Below the pieces are notes generated by a model, which made no database searches, had not been told where the DNA came from, and saw nothing but the letters and a program-made list of their open reading frames with translations. A program made the position numbers and the translations under genes. This document shows, one piece after another, positions 13,401 through 26,338 of a stretch of DNA of 64,000 nt. This DNA comes from Bolinopsis microptera (Eukaryota > Ctenophora > Tentaculata > Lobata > Bolinopsidae), in contig NC_087074.1 of assembly GCF_026151205.1 (NCBI RefSeq), positions 18,326,712 through 18,390,711 of the forward strand. Direction: 5' to 3'. The first letter of the stretch is position 1. Each line of letters opens with the position of its first letter.

Positions 13401-16400
13401 TTTATTTATTAATTAATTTTCAACTGTAGTATAAAGAAACAAAGATAAAATTGGCAAAACATTCTATCAATAACCTCAAAATATAACCCTAATTATATAA
13501 ACAGAGTTACCCGTTACCGTTCAATGATCTGGCAACATTGTAAATCACGGTGGAATTTAAAATAAATACCTGAAGCCAAAGCAAGTTCTCAGATATCTCC
13601 AAAGAAGCAATCTTATCTCCCTCCTTTTCAACTTTGTCAGATATGTGAGTCTCTGTGCTCTGAACAACCTCAAGAAGGGTCAGCGCTTCAAGTTCTATCT
13701 TCGCTAGGTTCTCGTGGATACTCTCGTAGCCTGCATTGTAATTTTACTTTTATTTTCAAATTCACCTTCGCTTCTAGTTTTACTTTAGCTTTTTTTGACA
13801 TACAATATCTGGAATGATCTAAAATTATCTGAAAAGTGCTGATTTTACGGTGATTTTATAAATTTCGATCATTGTTGATTTTCGATTAATGTGTTTCTCT
13901 AAATAATCCAAAACAAAGCTCACCAACCTTTTCTACAAGCAGCGAATTCCTCATCCCTCTTCTTAAGGTGTATACTAGTCTCCAGGTGTGTCTTGACTAG
14001 TTCCTCAACCTTCCTTACCAGCACATTATCGCACCCAGTTTCCTCTGTGTCTTGTAGCTTAGATAGGGCTTCTCTGATACTAGCCTCAAAGTGCTTCAGC
14101 TGGGAAGGTAAATAACGCGTTAGCACGACAATTTATCAATATCTGATCATGAATATGATAATTAAATTATTTGACTGATGTAATTGAATACGATATCACG
14201 ACATTCGTCCGAACGCGGTCACTAAATTCGGACAAGGGTCGCCCAATCATCGTATACATCGTAATATTGTAGTTTCTGATAGGCAATATAAATTGTGTGG
14301 AGTGTTTCACATTTAAATCATCTGTATCTTCGATTGGGATGGATATTTTTTGATTGCGGTAAAATCTGACTATCAGAGTCCAGAGAGTACTATCATCTTC
14401 CTCTCAGTGACCAAGGGCCTTATAGTTCAACATAATTTTAACTGTAAAAGCTATATCAAGAATTCTAAAAGTGCCGCTAATCTAGAACATGGACCGTTAT
14501 TATCATTGAGCTCTAAAGATTTAAAGTGAGGGTCGTAAAATGTGCTTGCCTAGATCGAAGTGTGGTATTGTAATACCCACGATTCTTCACCCACAAGAAT
14601 ATTGGTTAGAACATTGGTCAGAACAATGGCCAAAACAATGGCCATTAAACTGTTCATGAGATAATCGCCCAGCTTTGCCAGAGTCCGTCTTATGTTAGTG
14701 TTGTTAGGAGAGCAGAGCTTTATGAATGATCCACGAGGAAGCGATTAGTCGGGTTGAGGTGCTATGAGCTGTCGGGCACACCAGCTCACATTTATTGTTT
14801 ATAGCATTTGGTTTAGTTTATTTTGACTCTATCAGTACATAGATTCTCAAAAGATAAAGCATTTCAAAGTGCCATCATGCTGAAATTGCTCTTTTTTGCT
14901 TTCATGGTGGTTTGGATTGGCTTTGGTGACTCAGATGAAGAACCAATACAGGGTACGTTCAGTAATTCAAATATTTCAGCAGTGACAACTATTTTGCAGG
15001 GCAAGACTTTGATTGCGAGAATAAGATATGTAAGAAAGCCATTAAAATAATGAATTCCCCGAATTTTCTAATTTAAATTGGTAAATGCGTAGAATTTTAA
15101 TTACTTCAGTTCTAAAGCTAAAGTTGGCAGAGATTACCCCTAAAAAGGTAACACAAGGAAAAACAGCCAATAACAACGAGGAAAAATTTGCTGCAACACA
15201 TGCAGTTGATAAAGACCTCTCGACGTTGGCACTCACTGAAACTGATAACGGAGCAGGCTGGTTAAAACTAGAGTTTGATAGAACCCATTTTATCCACAAG
15301 GTGCATATCTACTGGAGGTTCTACACCAACTGGTACCGTTCTGGTGATCGGTGTGCAAAAAGTGAAGCTAACTTTAGGGACTGTGTGGATAATAGAAACA
15401 ACGTAGATGTGTCAGTGTATCAGGGAGACGTAAAACAGGGGTCTTGTGGAACACTCCAACTAACATACGGACTAGAGCAGGCGGACCAGATCTACACACT
15501 GATCTGTAACACTGAAGGAGATACTGTAAAACTCAGCAAGACAGTTTCAGAAAAAATTGGTGTGGCTGAAATAGCTATTATTAGCACAGGTACTTTTTAA
15601 ATTAAAGGTTAAATTATCATTAAATTTTTCATCAACAAGGTAGTCATTTCCAACCTACTACGTTAGGAATTTAAGAAAGAATTTGACAAGATGCTACGTT
15701 ACTGAGTAAACTAGCATCTCATCAAGGAGATACTGTAAAAAAGTACAGGATACATTGTGATAGCTAAAGTTGTTGTAACATGGGAATTAAGTAAGAGAAT
15801 ATGTCTAAAAATATTGAATTTAATTTAGGTTATCTTCACCATTGACAATTATTTATCGCTTAAAAGCACTGGCCAAGTAAAAATCATCCAACAAGTTTGA
15901 TCATGTACCAAACGGTATTCGGTAAGATATTATCCAAATCAAGAGCCTATGGAAGAACTCTTTATCTCTATGATTATCCTATAACTGACTAATTAGAGTT
16001 ATCTGACTTATTTAGAAAGTATTTATTCCATACCCCTAACCGACCGTCTCTATTTCAGGATGTTTAAAACTTTCGGTAGCAGAGCAAGATATGTGTACCC
16101 ATGTACTTCGCGCACAGGCAAACGTGGACATGATCTCGGGGCTGTAAAAATCTTTAACTCAGATATCTTTCGTTTCCTTATACAGCTTATATTATTATAT
16201 ATTATATAAAGCCAGTAGGATGATCAACTATAAACATTTTAGCAGCCAAACTATAAGACGCCGGTTTTATCGAACAACTATACTCGACCGTGACGTTTTT
16301 CGAAAGATTTTGAAGGGATTTCAATCGAGGATCGCCGAAAGTAAAAGTAAATGATATCATGACTGCACCTCATCGCGGGAGCCCAACTCCTAATTGTCAT

Positions 16401-19400
16401 ATTATATGATAAAAATAATGGATAACATCTTTTACAAGTTGCATGTTTTCATCAAATCGCTCAAAATAAATACAACATTGAAGATACTAAAATCAAATTT
16501 AATATAAAACATAGAATAAGAACTAGTATTTTATAGCTTATTTCTAAGGTGATCATAAATAAATCAATTGTTTTCATTATATTTCAGGTGAAGTTTACCT
16601 AAGATTCCGACTTTATCAAGAAGATTGCGACAACTGATGGATCTCAATCAGCTTCCAACCAGGTTTGCTTACAGTTTGATTTAAGAGTTTATATCTGGAC
16701 AATCAAGTTAAGTTTTGAACTACAATTTGAGAAAAACATTCTGCATATTTTAGCTGTGAAACGTTTTAGTGCCAAACTGTGTTTGCATAATGAAGCTACA
16801 CTTCTCATTTTAGGTTTAAAGCGACATTGAAGTCAAAGTCAGTCTTTAAAAAAACGAACAGATATCCAGACTTTACCTAACAGAACTCAGCTAACTCTCA
16901 TCTTGGTGAGTTCTTCTTTATAAACTGATCAAAATCGGCAAATCAATATCATTTTGAAACTGAGATTACATCCATGCTGCACTGAATGCTGATCCTTGAT
17001 AATTTCTATAAATTTCTCTTGTTCAGTATTTAGTTCTTATTTCCACAGTTATACATTGATTACAACTACCTCTCAGGTTCGAAACCCATTTTATGTAAAT
17101 AAATTATGTTATCTTACTATATATAAAGCGAGACGATATATATATTAGGACGCAATGAAACTACCGGACCACGGGGGACTTGCCACCCCATGGCAACATT
17201 CAAATATATCGACTCTGTTACATCGTTTCCTCAAATTAGTTGTTAATATATATAGTAGTGTTGAAAGTATTAATATCTGTTGCCATTTTACTAACACCAC
17301 GTCATCCAGTTTAACACAACTTTCCGCGAAAACCGCGAGAGATATATTATATCATTGAAACATTTTTGGCTAGGTCGAATGCTTTTATGGCCTTTTGACC
17401 AGTATGAAGAAATTAAAAATTGGCCAAGAAATTGAAATTTTAAGTCCCGAAATTTGAACCTCGAATCGGTGTAAAAATCACTACTAGTAGACAAGTTTAA
17501 GTAGTACTAGTAAAATATAAAACAATTTAAAAGGAAAACACTTCAAAATGCTATAATATCAAATAAAACATTCTCACCTTAACCTCACTCTCCTTGGCCT
17601 CAATCTTCAGTATCCTCTCTAACTTAGCCTTATCGGCTACCTCAGTCTGGAACTTGGACACCATGTCACGCGAAGTAATGTGCATGCGCATCTCATGCGC
17701 TAACTTTGCCTGCACTTCTGCTAGATCCTTCTCAAGGTGTATCACTTTATCTTGGTTCTCTTGAACCTGCCTCTTACTGTCCCTGATTTGCTGGAAAAAG
17801 GTGATTACTATTACTTGGTCGTAGATACGATACTTTTAGTGCAATAATAGCTCATTTGTATAGAAACTATAGTTATAGCTTATTTCACTTTTGATAATTT
17901 CCATCAAACTTTATGCAGATAAGTTCGTACAAATGAATTTATTTATACACGCCCACTCTGCAGAAATTGAAACAATTTAAATCTTGTGTCAACTATCATG
18001 TTAGATATAGTTAATATTGAGTCATCCAGCGCCACCTGTCTCATTATAGCATTTTGGTGTGGCCTGTGGTTTTATAATATTTCTTTATAGCAAGCAAAAT
18101 TTAAACACCATGCTACCAGTTCCCAGAAAGCTTTAAGCAGTATGTGCTGTGGTCACTTTATGGTCATTGGTCATTTAGTTAAATCTTCTGTTACATAATT
18201 CTATAGATATTAAAAATTTGAGAGTCCGTTGATGGTTGTATTTTAATGACTTAAAAACGCTACTACAGCTGATAAATTATCTGCATTTGAAATAGCGAAA
18301 TCAGGATTTCGACAAGCTAGAAGGCTGCTAAGCTTGCAAAGCTCCTTCAATGGCTATTATCCACACGCACGAGTTCAGACATCATTGCGTCAGTTCAACA
18401 CTGCAATATTGCATAACAAAACAATAAAAGAAAAGGACAAGCATGTTGGCACGCTGCTCTGCGTCTCCGTGGATGAGTTGTGAGCATAATTTGCTGTTCT
18501 GTTATCTGTCAACAAATACCAGGACAGAGAAAAGTAAACAAATTTGTTGTTTTCATCTGCAGCACGATGTAAGAGCAACTGGAGTGCAATTAGATGCAAT
18601 CACATTCGGTGGCGGCGGTTTTTGGAGTGGGATGGGCGGTTTTTATTGGCAGTGAATAATACAAAATTATAGAATATTTTTAGTGAGTAGATGTTTGATT
18701 GCGGGAAAATTGATTCTTGAGCAGTCTAAGTTACCGGTCTGTCAGACTTCGTCTATAAATATTTGATTATTCATAAATTATATTATATGGAATATAAAAA
18801 GATTGAAATAGCAGTAAAATAAGAAATATTAGTTCTAATATTTCTATTAATAATGTTCTAACATTATCGGCGTTATCGACAGATATGGTTAATATTATGT
18901 GCTTGCAGCGACATCAACCTATAATTAAAATTCCACAACACTGTCTTCACCACAATAAACGAACCTTTCGTAAGCCCTTGTTTTCTTTAGTGAATATTAT
19001 GTTCTGTTCCTTCAACTCGTCGGGTCGGACTTTGAAAGCGTTGTACTCAGATTTCATTTGTCTCAGTTCCGCGTCTTTTTCCGCTAACTGTCTTCTTAGT
19101 GTTACGACTGGGGAAAACCGGACTGAGTCGGGTTAGAAATTGGAGACATTTAAAAAACACCAGATCGTTTTAAAATTTGATTCTGAAATTCAGCCATGAT
19201 CTCATCACTTAAGGAGCAAGAATTATTGAGATCTCCCTCCCCCTTAACTGTAACCCACCCTGCCCCCCCCCACCCCTCCCCCGGCCCCCCTGAACTGTAA
19301 CCCACCCTGCCCCCACTCCCCCGGCCCCCTAAACTGTTACTCACCCTGCCCCCCCCCCCGGCCCCCCTAAACTGTTACTCACCCCCCCCCCCCCTCCCCC

Positions 19401-21899
19401 GGGCCCCCTAAACTGTTACTCACCCTGTCCCGAACCACCTAATTTATCTCGCTGTAACTCTTCCATTTCTTTTAACAAACTTTCTTCTCTTCTTTTCTTT
19501 TCTAACAACTCACTCTGTAGAAATAAAGGTTACAATTAAAATAACTTTATAATGCTTTAAATTTTGTAAACAGACCTCGACCGACAATTAAGTTCCCAGT
19601 AGTTCAGAAGGAAGATTTTAAATAATATTTCAAGAATTCTGCAGACTTTACTTTACTTTAACCTTAAATAAAAAGAAATTTGTGTCAAACCTGTAAACTG
19701 GCCATGACATGGTTAGCTGTTTGAGTTTCTGATTTCTGCTGTTCTAGTTTAAATAAAGCATTCTTCTTTGCAGAGCTTTCTCTTTCATAACCTGTTGGAG
19801 AAAAAGGTTCAATAGTTAGAGAAGCGCAGTACTGTTAACAAACATTTAAAGATTTTCAAACCATGTGTTTGAATCGTCAAACCACCACATCATAATCCAA
19901 ACCGATTAAACATTTTAACATCTTATTTGAATAAGGCTTGATTTTTCACTAGATTTAAGTTCTACAACAGGGAGCTTAACAATATCGCTCCTTACCGTTT
20001 TTGGTTCCCAATTGTTCAACAGATTTAAAATGTTGGATATCATCGGCCATCTCCGTCAGCCGCTTCTCTTGCGCCACCACGGTGTTCTGCAGGAACTCCA
20101 ACATTTGTTGTTTCTGTGTGGTATCGTGATCGGAGGCGTGTAATCCATTTTGAGAAGATCCGTTTACTAGGTTCCTCTTCATCGTAGTGCGGCTGTGTGA
20201 TAATAGTTTTAAATATCGAGTATTTCGCCAACAAATCCCCTCCATCAGAAAGGTACAGCGTTTTAGAAATTAGCATGGTACTGTGGATAGAAGTCAGTCT
20301 CAGATGGTCGACTGAAAAATCCGCAATTTTAATAAACCGTAGAGAAATGAGTGGCTATTTTGAGTGGCTGTGTCCTCATACCACAGAGTGAACATCAAGG
20401 TGTGACGTGTGTTTATTTTCATTATTCCTTTTTAGGTAATTGCAAGGTTATTGAAGGTTAGTGTTATAAGTCAATAGTTTTTGTCGGCTACTGCATTACA
20501 CCTGCCATGTTCCGTCTTTGTATCCGTTAGACACTTTTAGAGAATATTATAACTTACGTCACATGTTAAGCTGATAAAACATTTTAAACTGAAGTAGTAA
20601 GTACTAATCTTACCCAGTAAGAATGGACCCAGAGTGAGTCCTCGGAGCGGAAATCTCAACTTGTTCACCCTGAAAATATTATTTGTTACTTACTTCAAAA
20701 CATTTCTATGTTTTAGATTAACATCAAATAGTAATAGCCGAAGCAAAAGAATTACAAGACTTTTAGTTATACATTACGACGGCATGTCTATCATGAGTTA
20801 GTAGCAAACTTAATTCATGATGTAACGTAATTGAATTGACCTAGAAATTGCTCATGAAATGAACCAGATGCCTCATGTAGCTATAATGAATCTTATTTCC
20901 ACTGTAATTTAATTTTTAGTGCGGAGTCACCCTGGCAACGAAACAACAAATTTGCCAGCAGCTGTAAGTATATTAGAATGATTAATGTATTATTGACATA
21001 CAATCAATAACATAAATATTTTGTTTTTAGTGCAAAATGCTACTTGAATTGGTACCTTTGCAATGGGGGCAGAGTTCGGACGAAGATCAGAAGTGATGAT
21101 AGATAGTGGACTTAGTCCAGGAGAGATGAAAGTAAATGCAGGGCTATCTGAAAAAAGCAAGAATTCGTTAGAACGTTCTGAACTCATTATTATAATATTC
21201 GATTCAGTAATAATTTCGAAAATCATTCAGACTATATATTCCATTTAAAGCTTTAAATTATAATCAGAACTTCAATTTGGTGTGTAATAATCACTATGGT
21301 CAGAATATTCACATGGCATTGGAACTCACTGGGACCAAGTTTGATGATGTCACCACAGTTTAACTTCACCGAAGCTCCACTGACTCTGCAGTGGTTCACT
21401 AGAGTGCCCTCAGATGTGCCCAGGTCGTGAAGAATGTATTCAGCACCATTCCGCTTTTCTATTGTCAAGTGCTGGGGGGCAACATCTGGACCCTGATGAT
21501 TAATTGGTTATCAGAAAATATCATGTTCTCGAGTATATAATGTAACCTCTGAAATAATCTGTCAAGTGTCTCATATACCCCATTAAGAACCTATTGGATG
21601 TATTGTGTCGTATTGTGATGGTATGCAGCTCGAAATGTACTCAAATCACTACCACATGCGATATAAGCTATGATAATGTAAATTTCTTGCACAAATGAAG
21701 CCAAAAAACTAAAATTTTGGAGAGAGGAAGAAACCCAGTATATTGAGGTACCCTGTAACGAGAAGCATGGTATCGAGAGATTTTATTGTATCAAATTGTT
21801 ATGGTTTACCTGTATAACAAGCTCACAATCTCTCGTTCCAATGGTCGTTTTTGGAATTGAAAGGCAGAACTGGTTGTTCTCTGTATGCTGTCTTAGCAT
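7499..21899 (-). CDS. FHAD1: FHAD1-like FHA-domain coiled-coil protein, 27 exons
   Basis: Coding exons on -: 21810-21899, 21330-21492, 21056-21147, 20614-20669, 19996-20192, 19691-19791, 19424-19514, 18965-19107, 17578-17790, 13928-14099, 13570-13730, 13097-13208, 12516-12676, 12049-12201, 11815-11904, 11159-11281, 10894-11005, 10531-10633, 10074-10344, 9797-9841, 9252-9384, 8934-9058, 8655-8759, 8317-8525, 7970-8135, 7669-7809, 7499-7516. Together 3546 nt in one unbroken frame, about 1181 aa. Residues 1-85 form an FHA domain (KTTIGTRDCELVIQ, then PQHLTIE, LHDLGTSEGTLVN and GDIIKLG), a fold that binds phosphothreonine peptides; the N-terminus lines up with vertebrate FHAD1 from its first Met, which supports this start. 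A Ser/Pro-rich linker (about 85-135) is followed by about 1000 residues of charged heptad coiled coil, with one PPPPP linker at the start of the 10531-10633 exon. Some donors are weak (GTTGGT at 13927, 11814 and 10073). Cellular role is inferred from the family only. The intron 14100-17577 holds another gene on the opposite strand. Confidence 0.85.
14877..16637 (+). CDS. secreted discoidin/fucolectin-like protein nested in FHAD1 intron
   Basis: Exons 14877-14952, 15000-15029, 15110-15589 and 16588-16637 join in frame to 211 aa. The first exon codes a signal peptide (MLKLLFFAFMVVWIGFG) followed by acidic SDEEPIQ. The main exon looks like an F5/8-type-C or fucolectin galactose-binding-like beta-sandwich: KVTQGKTANNNEE, HAVDKDLSTLALT, GWLKLEFDR, then HKVHIYWRF, with cysteines at C..NFRDC, GSC and LIC. 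The C-terminus is EVYLRFRLYQEDCDN. Such domains bind sugars or lipids outside the cell; the ligand cannot be read. The whole gene sits in a 3.5-kb intron of the opposite-strand FHAD1-like gene. The small second and last exons rest on splice-site and phase fit only. Confidence 0.7.
16640..17575. other. remainder of FHAD1 intron, no gene seen
   Basis: AT-rich intronic DNA between the nested gene and the next FHAD1 exon. GGTTCGAAACC near 17079 resembles a tRNA B-box but no A-box or cloverleaf fits. Nothing else recognised. Confidence 0.5.
17800..18960. other. FHAD1 intron, no feature recognised
   Basis: A 1.2-kb AT-rich intron between the exons at 17578-17790 and 18965-19107. Phase is continuous across it, so no exon needs to be hidden here. 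Small reading frames near 18400-18650 have no recognisable domain. Confidence 0.5.
19245..19424. repeat. G-rich minisatellite carrying copied splice donors
   Basis: On the - (transcribed) strand about five copies of a unit built around GGGTGAGTAACAGTTTAGGG plus G/C-rich spacers follow directly on the 3' end of FHAD1 exon 7. The first copy is the exon's own donor (GG|GTGAGT at 19423). Two more keep GTGAGTAACAG; two distal copies are changed to GTGGGTTACAG. The tract is very G-rich and could form G-quadruplexes in the pre-mRNA. Confidence 0.85.
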
Positions 21900-23327
21900 C
21901 TTTAAAACGATGTTAGTTATTTTAAGTAAAGGTAACAACAATGGTTTCAAGTAAAACAATAAACATTTATAGTCCTAAAACAATAATGGTTTAAATAGAT
22001 TCTTTAGTTTGACTCTTGCTATACTACAATTACTGTTGTCTTCTAGATTTATTTATTTAGTCAATCAATTTTACTTTAAAATTGGGGATCATAGAGGGAG
22101 GCTTACGTAATATGGATCCCTTACGATCTCACTCATACATTTCAAAACAGCAAACGCTGGTTTTAAACTGTCAACCAGATCTGGTGGAAATGTGCAACAG
22201 AAAATGAATTGTACACAATGGTTTACACAAAGATACATAGTATATAACCAAAGTAAACGTAAATAGATAATATGATAAATGATTGATTGTCCTGCAAAAA
22301 TATATGTGTATTAATACTTAAAATTAAAGGGATAAATCATTGTTGAAGCCTGTTAAATTTTCGTTCAGCTAATTGCTGTGGCTTTTGTTGGTTGATGTCA
22401 ATCCAATTGGTACAAAAAACGTAGGGTAAGTGGTGAAACAAATTGTCCTCAGTTAAACAAAAATTTCAGTTAAACAAAAATTTCAATTTTATGCCATTTA
22501 AAAGTTTACAATAAATCAATTTGATATTTAATGGAATCCTAATTCAATGTGTAGTATGGCTGTCACTCTTTGAATAGATTAGATATAGGTTGACGGGGCA
22601 AAGGAGTGTGCGTGCTGTTCGCTATTGCTCACACCAAACGGCAACCTAGTAAAAGTTTTGTATGGACACCGGTCTCCATCACGATACAAAATTAGGATTG
22701 TGGAATTTATTTTATAACCTACAAGCAGTGGAGGGATCGGTGTGGTGCATTAATAGAGTGACAGCCTACTGATTTAGAGTTGTTTTTATGTGAGCATTAT
22801 GGGTATATTTTAAATTGGTTCTTTTAATCATTTGTTTATTAAATATCAGTTTAAAAATATATAAATCTGGAATCTGTTCACACTGTGAACCATTCCTATA
22901 AAAAACCACAAAAACCCTCCTAAATTAAATATTAAAAACGTCTCAATAATGAAGATAGTCAGTCATACAATTTAGAAATTTACCAAATTCTTAATATATA
23001 CCTATTAAAAGAAAAATACCTAGACCTTAATTAATTTCTACCTGTAATACACTAAATATTAGGTAAATACATAGGTTGTGGAGTCAGCACACGTTTACCA
23101 AAATCAAAAATTTTTCAATAGGAGGAACCTGTGGCCCGAGAACACTGGATTAAATTTGTTTGTTGAAGAGGGTTGTTTTCAAATGACAGCAGTAGATAAG
23201 TGTTTTTTTCTTTTTTTTTTGTCGATTCTGACAATTTACTGCCTGCTCAGCACATTTAGGAGTTATAAGGCTATTTACTTAACCAGGATGCGAAGATCTC
23301 GATGGAGGTCAACTGATCCTTTGTCTG
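21900..23327. other. intergenic region upstream of FHAD1-like gene
   Basis: AT-rich; expected to hold the promoter and 5' UTR of the - strand gene, since an AAAG acceptor directly precedes its ATG at 21899. GCTTACGTAATATGGATCCC at about 22103 resembles an end of the TACGTAAT-type MITEs seen at 27.8, 40.2 and 47.9 kb. No coding exon recognised. Confidence 0.45.
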
Positions 23328-23983
23328 TGGCTTAACGAAGGGCCGGGGGGGGGGGGGGCGTCTTTGGGGGGGGGGGGGGGGGCACCAAATAATCGTTTGA
23401 ATGTAGGACAATTTTTTAGAGATTTTACCGGCGTATCCTCTAAAATCATCTAATTTGTTAAATTTTAGGAAGGGGCGCTTTTCAGCAGGGGGGGCCAACA
23501 GGCAACATTACGCCACTGTCCTTTGTCCAACTTCTGTTGATTGGAATTTTACTAAAATCTCTCTTTTGGTAGTGGCAAAACGTACCCATGTGCCTTTGTG
23601 CTAAATCTCTTGTCACCCCAGCACTAAAATTGTGTTCTCTCAAATCATTCTAAACTACCTTTGCAGCTTTTTATCTCTCCCGGGAGAATTTCGTACCACT
23701 AAAATATTTTTGCGCCAACTAAACGTTCAAGTGGATTGTGCAGTGGCGTAACGTTGCCTGTTGGCACCCCCTGTCGAAAAGCGCCCCCTGTAGGCCCCCT
23801 TCCCTTTTGGCGCCCTCCCTATAATTGAACAAATTAGGTGATTTTAGAGGATACGCCCGGTAAAATCTCTAAAAAAGTGTGTTTAAAGTTTTTCAAAATT
23901 TCCCACATTCAACCGACAATTTGGCGCCCCCCCCCCCCCCCCCTCAGATGGCAACCCCCCCTCCTTTGTTACGCCACTGGGAT
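23328..23983. mobile_element. pair of inverted CAGTGGCGTAAC-ended MITEs
   Basis: The clearer copy (23740-23983) starts CAGTGGCGTAACGTTGCC and ends GTTACGCCACTG, an inverted terminal repeat of about 12 bp. A second, degenerate copy (23331-23519) lies in opposite orientation, sharing GCGTATCCTCTAAAATCATC and ending ATTACGCCACTG. Both carry homopolymer C/G runs. No transposase is present. CAGTGGCG ends are common in non-autonomous hAT or CACTA-type DNA transposons; the superfamily is not certain. Confidence 0.75.
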
Positions 23984-24183
23984 TGTGGACAGTATATAAT
24001 ACCAAATACACAAATCAGGGCTGCGGTCGTTAACAGTTGCACCACTGTCAAACTTTTTTCACATAGCGATCCCAGGCTTCAGTGTTAATAAACACAATGA
24101 AGGTAATATGGCAAAGTTTATACATGATATTTGTATTATTGTATTATATATCGTATATCGTATTATCGACTCTTGTAGCGGTA

Positions 24184-24290
24184 TTCACTACTGGGCCGTG
24201 CCGTGCATCAAATAATGTTTATCGCAATCTTTAGCAGTGAGATCGGTACGTGCGATGCACCACTTGAGGGCCATGCCGAGAGAAGATTTT
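24184..24290. repeat. GC-rich interspersed repeat fragment
   Basis: Contains TACTGGGCCGTGCCGTGCAT, then AATAATGTTTATCGCAA and GCGATGCACCACTTGAGG, a diverged member of the family better preserved at 51361-51490. It directly precedes the SLATT-like pseudogene and may have removed its 5' end. Confidence 0.6.
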
Positions 24291-24323
24291 AGCCAAGGAA
24301 GATACTATAGTATTAGTACTAGT

Positions 24324-25041
24324 AGACAACTGGAGGTCGTTTGTGGAAATGACACGAGCCAGAGCAGAGTCACACGGGAAGGTGGCTCAGTATTGGGACA
24401 TGGTTCACAATATCCTGAGCTTAACCCTGATCTTCCTCTCTGCTTTTACCACAATCTCCACTCTCCTGCCAATAAGCATTAAGCAATAAGCAACTATGTT
24501 AGTGCTTCTTTGGGAAGCCTTGCTACTCTTGTGTCTGCAGTGAATGGCTCTTTGAAGCCTAGTGCAAGAAGACAGGCGCAGATGGAGGCCAGTAGGCCGG
24601 GGGTTCAAAGCCCTGATGTTGAAGATGGTGAGAGTTGCGACAGAGAGATTACGAGGAACTGTGGAAGGAATACAACAAAGAATTGATAGCTGAACCCGGC
24701 CCTTCCTTCCCTCTACGTTAAAGGTCAAAGATGATACAGATTACAGAGTTTTCCATGTCGCCTGAATTTCTGATCGTGGTTGCTAAAAAGGAGGCACAAG
24801 TTTGAAAATAGAGCTGAGATATGACATCTGTCTTAGAGTTAGGGAGAACTAAAAGCTTTAATATGAATATTGAATAGATCAGCTGATAATTCATCGTTGG
24901 ATAATGATTCACGGTCAGGAGAATCAACTTTACCTGAACATATAGACCGAAATTACAGAATAGAGATTCGGCGCGGCGGAATGACAGGGCTGAGCGCCGC
25001 CCAGTAAGAATCAACCAAGGTGGAGTTATCACCATTGTTGG
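24324..25041 (+). pseudogene. SLATT-like gene pseudogene (duplicate of 27112 gene)
   Basis: Nearly identical in nucleotides to 27127-27715, starting at GACAACTGGAGGTCG. It lacks the matching ATG, because the bases before it differ. A small duplication at about 24475 (AATAAGCATTAAGCAATAAG) shifts the frame in the second membrane segment, and further indels lie near 24597 and 24641. The tail after 24930 carries an insertion of about 75 bp before AAGGTGGAGTTATCACC resumes at 25018. It cannot code the full protein. Confidence 0.85.
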
Positions 25042-26245
25042 AGACTTCGCCGCTTCGATGCTCGACGCGCAAACTATCATTCTTGCAAAATTCGCAATGC
25101 ATTGATTGACGATGTTAACCCATCGAGATTGTTGCAGGTTGCTCTGCGAAGCAGAGCACCGATCGACGATGCAAAGCAATAATGCTAGTTTGCTCGTTAA
25201 CGGGTGATACTCGTAAAATATTTGGTTAACTCGGCGCGCGTCCTGGTAGGTTGTAAACCTACAAGTTTGGTCGGTGCGTTGAAGCGGCGAAGTCCTCCAA
25301 GCAGAGCATGCAACGATCATCTCGATGGGTTGACATCGTCAAGGCAACTACACGGTGTCGCATGCGTAGCTTTTGCATTTCGGCTGAGTAGTGAGTACGG
25401 GCGCTTCTTGATTGACGATGTCAATCCTTCGCATCTCGCCGATCTGCTTAAGTGGTTGCGAGAAGCATTATTTGATGCGCGCGCGACCCAGTAGTGCATC
25501 GCGCTACAAGGGCGCTTCGCTTGCGAGAAGGGGTATACGGTGACATTGCGTCTATCGTGTGTCAAGCCGATCTGCGAAGGAGTTACATCGTCCGCGACTC
25601 TGCGTCGCGTCAATCAAGAATTGAACTAGGTTCGCCAAATTTTTCCAAAAAACCCTACCGGCTAAATTTTATATTCGCAAGTAAAATAAATAAAGACTTC
25701 CGGGTTTTTTTTCAAAATGTTCGTCTCGTAAATTTAAAGTTACCCAGTAACAGTTACTGGCTGGTGGTGGTACTAGAGGTGGTTTAATTCAAACAGACGG
25801 TTAGACCTCGCGCGCGACATTAAGCATGATTTGCACGCGTGGCGTATTCCAATCTTCAAGCAGCCAGCACGTGAGTCGTGACACAATTCATCCAATCAGA
25901 GTACAGGAATCTGCAAAGTTAAAGTTGCAAACTTTTGATCGGCCCAAAATGACACTTTTCTGGAGATTTGTATATAACTTCAAATTTACGTTGTTTTAAA
26001 TGTTCCCCCTGGGGGGAATCGTTACTTTTACAAGACGAACATGCTGCAAAAAACCGGAAATCTCTAACTCTTTTACTTTCAAAGTTAGGCCCCATCCAGT
26101 AAGGGTTTCTGGGTAGCCCACGCTCGTCCGGATCGAGCGTTGCTCTAACCAGATTGTAGGTTTACAACCTACCAGGACGCGCGCCGAGTTGGACTCGTCG
26201 ACGGTATATATGGAACAGATATTATACGAGTATCACCCGTTAAAC
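25042..26245. mobile_element. composite GC-rich interspersed repeat insertion
   Basis: This stretch interrupts homology between the two copies of the local duplication: copy 1 is cut at GTTGGAG|ACTTCGCC and resumes near 26245 at ACTAGGTAA. It holds several members of the GC-rich repeat in both orientations, including CTCGGCGCGCGTCCTGGTAG at 25229 and its reverse complement at about 26170, GCGACCCAGTAGTGCATC at 25484, and TTAACGGGTGATACTCG at 25197. No transposase frame is seen. Reading frames here are long only because of high GC. Confidence 0.65.
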
Positions 26246-26338
26246 TAGGTAAGGGAAAGACACTACTAAAGAGACTAGTAAAAACTCCTCTCCTAACATT
26301 TCTCTACTTTATATTTAAAACTCCGGGTGCTTTTGTAC

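Noticed and set aside
17060-17110. tRNA-like B-box GGTTCGAAACC
   Set aside because: No A-box at the right distance and no acceptor or anticodon stem can be drawn.
23271-24088. Proline- or glycine-rich frames
   Set aside because: Produced by homopolymer C/G runs within the CAGTGGCGTAAC MITEs.
24405-25613. Several frames of 95-200 aa in the duplicated and GC-rich repeat region
   Set aside because: They run across the broken SLATT copy and interspersed repeats, overlap on both strands, and show no recognisable domain.
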